From Aulostomus chinensis (taxonomy: Eukaryota > Chordata > Actinopteri > Syngnathiformes > Aulostomidae): DNA of 64,000 bases. The translations under genes and the position numbers were made by a program. Position 1 is the stretch's first letter, and each line of letters opens with the position of its first letter. The notes under the pieces were generated by a model. It had not been told where the DNA came from. It ran no database searches and worked only from the letters and a program-made list of their open reading frames with translations. Shown here in pieces: positions 60,103 through 64,000 of the stretch. The stretch is from contig JBBMOA010000013.1 in assembly GCA_037954235.1 (NCBI GenBank), forward strand, positions 22,508,001 to 22,572,000, in the 5' to 3' direction.

Positions 60103-63100
60103 AGACTCACAATGTGTTTGGACTCAATGTCAAGCAACTGCTTCGCACATCTTTGAGGTCACTCACAAAGTCAGTGAGTCACTGCAACTATTTTAGGAAT
60201 TGTGTGCTTGCCATCTTGATGACTGATCTGACAAAGCGTGTACAAATATGCATTATGATGAAGTTACTTTGACATTATTTTGATCTGTTTATTGCAATTA
60301 AATCACGGCAAAGCTGGAAGTCATTCAAAGTCGTTCAGTCAGTCATTCAATTTGATCATTTTAACTGCCTCTGGATAACGTAGCCTTGATAATGGAAGCA
60401 GACACAACAACATGTAGACTTTTGATGGGACTTCTATTGTTACAGTGTAGCAGTAGTAGTACTGTAACAGTAGTTGTAGTTGATAACAAAAGAGACAGTG
60501 AAAAAAATATTCTTCCCTTTTCCGGTTAAGAATAATAGTACAGACTATTTATGTAATTTTCTGTTGATGGCTAATAACACAAATTATAATCCTGCAGGTA
60601 AACCCATCAGATTTGCCTGTGCCATATTTAAGTTTACAAGAATACCTTTGGTGAGAAATGAACATTTATAAAAGCGATACATGTCAGCTGTTATTTTTAA
60701 ATCATATATTTTACTGTATTATTAATTCTTAAGCCTCTTAAGTACTATAGATAGCTATATAACAGCCCATAATAGAAGCCAAAAAAAACTTCATTATAAT
60801 GACTATCAAACATGACAACAGGTAAGTCACAAGAATGATTGCAAACCTATATAACAGGTAATAAGCCCACACAGAACAAAAAACAAAACAAACCCCCCCC
60901 AAAAAACACAATGAATGATGATGGCTCCTTGGCCGATATGTACAGAACAAATCTGTTAGCGGTAGCCTCGGGTCACTGCTACATGACATTCCTCTTATGC
61001 AGCCAAATGGTAAATTCTGTAACTGCAAAATAGAAATGACAAGCAGTCATTATAGCGACTGACAGATCGATCAATCAACAAGTGCTACAGCAATACCAAG
61101 TGCAAACCCATACATGTACATCCTTCCAATGCAGTCCTTCCGCCCACCTCCTTTCTTCAGAGAGACAACCTGGAGCTATAGCAGGGGACGAAAATGTTCC
61201 CAATAAATTTCCCTGCTATGCCACAGTGGTTTTATTTGGCAGCCAATGGTGTCGTGAGGTTAATGCTGATTTAATAAGCAATTTGTTTAAGCTTATGTCT
61301 CACAATACAAGAGCAAAACATAATGAAAGATTAAAATCATATTCCATTGCACTTAACTGAAATGAGATAGCAAAGAGGCAGGGTAGTGGAAAGAGTAGTT
61401 TATTTGCTCACTGCATTGCCAGAAGTCAGGCAGCTGGTTAATTGGCTCAGCATTCTCCCAAGCACTAAGTGCACTAATGATGTCAGTCTGGATCTCTACA
61501 AAGGTACATGTGAGTGCTGACAAATCAGAATCACTTAACAAGTGCAATAAATGTGCAGTTCAGGAGTCTGGTAGCCATGTTCAAACTTACAGAACAAGCA
61601 GTGAACAAGCAGGCAGAAGAGGGCCAGATGCTTTGGAAATGAAGGCGGTGCTGTGGAAGATGACACGACTGCAACGGGAAGAGTCTTACTTGACCTACTG
61701 GATGTGGGTTCAACTACTTTGATTATATATAGAGTCCATACTGTCTGTTAGCTGCACGCTGGCCAGCCACAGGATTGCACATTGATAACAGAAGACTTTT
61801 ATTTATCCATAGAAAGCTTCAAACCATGCATGTCAGAGTCAGCTCAACCAACCCATTTCCTCATGCGAATATTCACCGTGCAGCACCAACGCGGCTTCTC
61901 TTGGTCTGAAGCATGATACTTGTCAATAGATGGGGGGGGTTTACACTGAATCCATTATCACACTGCATTCACTGAGTTTATCCACTGTGACTGCTTGACC
62001 TCATGTACTTCTGCCCTTTTTGATGCTGTCCAATCCAATATATGCCCAAGGCCTTCTATCAACATTTGATGCATTGCATCTAACAGTCAGGTATTTCTGA
62101 GGACTGACTTGATCCTGATTAGGTTACAAAACAATGTTTTCAGTCGTTTCCTGGCAAATTCTGGCTTTTTTAAAATGTTGGCAACACATCAGTACAGAGA
62201 TTTTTGTCAATGTCTGTGTTTCTATCAAACATATTTTGATTTGGATTTTGAAGTATTGCAGTAGTAAAATAAAAAAAAAAAACAGAAAAATTGCTTTAGG
62301 TGTTGCTTTAGATCTTTTTTCAAAAAAAGAGCAAAGGAATTGAAATCTTCAACATTTTTCTAAATTCACGTGACTGACAAGCTGTTGCCCCTGGAGTTAT
62401 TATGCTTATCATAGATTCAGTTTGGGACTTCTCAAATTCATTTTTTGAATATTCCCTTGTTTTATGTTGGTCAGAATGTTGTTTTGTTTGTTCCTGCTTC
62501 ATTTAGAGATCAATTCCCTCCTGTGTCTTTGCTATACTCCAGCAAAACTAATCCACTATATTAATGCGATTATTTTTATTGCAACAGTTTCTCCATTGCT
62601 CATTGCATTGAGTCTAATGCTCAGACATATTGTACAACTCTCCTTTCAATGCAAAAGCAAAAACACACACGTACAGTCAAACAGAAACATATAGCTGTTA
62701 CAAGATCAGATGACCTACCGGTCTCCCCTGGTAGTTTGGCCTTGCTACGAACAGCTCCTCTCGTTCAGAGGCTGCAAATGTAGTGCCGTGGTAAGTATGT
62801 TACCTCTCTCGGGAGTTGTAGCCATTTCTTTGCACTGTCTTACTCCTTGAAACTAAGCTTTCCCTAAATTGCTAAATTATCCTCCCTGGAATTGAAGACA
62901 ATTTAAACCATAACAGGCACATATTTGACAAACCCATGAGCTAACATGCCAGGTGCCTCACAACGCTGACCCAAAGCACTGAGGAGATTTTTTTCCCCAT
63001 ATAGTGCATTAACAGAGGATCGATTTGTCAGTGAGCAGCAGAGAAGAGGGGGGAGGGGGGTGTCTTGGAGCATAGCATAGGGAGTGGATTGTTGCATTTT

Positions 63101-63450
63101 GGGTATCAGTTGTCCCCTGCACTTTTCTCTGGAGATGCTAATGCCAGCATGTGGGGCATGTGTGCAAATTAAATGGAGAGACAGAAAAATGCATTATTGA
63201 TTAGGGTGATGCCAAATAGTCTCGCTCACAGTGCAGGATCAGGTTTAGGTACAGGGTAATTAATCCACAGGCCTGTATAAAAACAGATGAACTGATCTTC
63301 CTCATCTCACTGGCCCTCTCTTTGTTGAAACGTCTACTTCGTTCACGGCTGAGAAAAATAGGTCGCTAGCTGGTAGGCAAAACCGGTGCAGAGCACCACT
63401 GGGAGAACAGCACAGAGAAATGCACACAACCATAAAAACACTTACACACA

Positions 63451-63452
<2 letters not shown>

Positions 63453-63502
<50 letters not shown>
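63453..63502. repeat. (CA)25 microsatellite with purine-rich 3' flank
   Basis: A perfect 50-bp CA array followed by GAAAGAATGAGAGAGAAAGAG. It accounts for the long Cys/Val frames on the minus strand. Confidence 0.98.
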
Positions 63503-63509
<7 letters not shown>

Positions 63510-64000
63510 TGAGAGAGAAAGAGAAAAAATGAAAGACACAGAACACCTGGGTTTTTTTTCTACCAAACTGAGCAAAGCAGGTGTCCATTTGATCTTCTCC
63601 ATACCAACTACTTGAATGCAAATAACATACAACTCGCATTTTTCTGAACTCGATCCATGCCGTCAAAGAAACACTTAATAAATATTCCTACTCAGAAACG
63701 TGTTTGTCCAAGTGAAAAAGGTTACTTTGTACTGAAGGGGCTGATGAAAGCTGCCACCCATAAATCATTGGTTATCAGATCAGCCAATAATAGATGTGTT
63801 TTAATTAGCAGAGTGCAGTGATTACACATATTTATATCAAGAACATAAAGAATTCAAATACTTCTGGTATAAAATGAGTGGTGTAGGAGTTTGCCCCGTA
63901 GTAATTAAGATGGAACAAAGGAGAAATTCAAGGGACATTGTTAATATTACAGGCACAGGATTCATCGGTGTGTCCTATATGGTGCAACACATTCAATTAC
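63503..64000. other. Gene-free right edge
   Basis: No gene is seen. Apart from the listed regulatory candidate at 63730-63850 the sequence appears unique. It is cut by the window edge, so any feature running past 64000 is not visible. Confidence 0.5.
63730..63850. promoter_or_regulatory. Candidate conserved noncoding element (unproven)
   Basis: The patch is repeat-free with ATAAATCATTGGTTATCAG, CAGCCAATAATAG and GTTTTAATTAGCAG, then GTGATTACACAT. These are closely spaced homeodomain-like cores, a CCAAT core (reverse ATTGG) and a possible second CCAAT core. Inference from motif density only. Confidence 0.22.

Larger units (their letters stand above)
58944..63452. other. Gene-free stretch with two DNA-transposon-like fragments
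   Basis: No supported gene. After two mobile-element-like fragments (59.6-60.1 kb) the sequence is mostly unique, with A12 at 62271-62282 and a C8 at 60893-60900. At 62721-62798 a GTAAGTATG splice-donor-like string has no convincing upstream exon. Confidence 0.5.

Noticed and set aside
62721..62798. A short exon before GTAAGTATG
   Set aside because: The upstream acceptor lacks a good pyrimidine tract, and the peptide in each frame is unrecognised.
63302..63666. Cys/Val-rich minus-strand frames near 63.5 kb
   Set aside because: Products of the (CA)25 array.
1..64000. CRISPR array, prokaryotic operon or phage-like system
   Set aside because: There are no regularly spaced repeats with unique spacers and no compact gene blocks. 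Composition and repeats are those of a vertebrate nuclear genome.

Overview
The window looks like noncoding DNA from a ray-finned fish, most likely a teleost. It is AT-rich and shows no convincing protein-coding gene, rRNA or tRNA gene on either strand. The teleost call is an inference from three things. There are many long dinucleotide arrays, including (CA)35, (CA)26, (CA)25, (TG)23 and (TA)30. There is a tRNA-derived SINE whose 3' body resembles a repeat common in teleosts. There are also fragments that resemble teleost LINE, hAT-like and MITE-like families. Family assignments were made by eye from remembered repeat features, with no database search. No open reading frame has a recognisable cellular protein domain. 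The longest frames (190, 158, 156 and 155 codons) look like chance or low-complexity translations.

Layout. 1-6.7 kb: unique sequence with poly-T, a CA/TA cluster, a C20 tract and a perfect 13-bp hairpin between 15-bp direct repeats. 6.77-6.95 kb: degraded LINE 3' end (RTE/Rex3-like). 7-18 kb: mostly unique sequence with a putative hAT end (14.7 kb), a pyrimidine-rich transposon-like stretch (16 kb) and a possible conserved noncoding element holding an 11-bp inverted repeat (15.6 kb). 18.1-29 kb: the most repeat-structured part. It holds two diverged copies of a ~360-bp unit (18.13 and 22.20 kb), a near-complete SINE on the minus strand (20.76-20.91 kb), two copies of another unit (24.96 and 28.68 kb), one of which carries a (CA)26 array, and an old teleost dispersed repeat (28.25-28.58 kb). 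30.6-31.04 kb: (TA)30 followed by a LINE ORF2 C-terminal remnant with one frameshift. 31-37 kb: mostly unique sequence. 37.3-39.8 kb: GT, GA and C tracts and a candidate ~435-bp MITE. 44.8 kb: (CA)35. 47.5 kb: hAT-like terminal sequence. 48.4-48.5 kb: twin GA arrays. 51.9, 53.6 and 59.7 kb: CTCF-core-like motifs, two of them in dispersed-repeat-like DNA. 58.9 kb: G21. 60.0 kb: nonautonomous DNA-transposon-like fragment. 63.45 kb: (CA)25.

The window therefore reads as a gene desert or the inside of a very large intron. The sequence alone cannot say which. Several stretches that are rich in homeodomain and POU cores and free of repeats are offered as low-confidence candidate regulatory elements. 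I found no new multi-gene biological system. The observations most worth checking are the two paralogous repeat pairs in which microsatellites appear to have grown inside one copy, the hairpin/direct-repeat structure at 4 kb, and the repeat-borne CTCF-like motifs.
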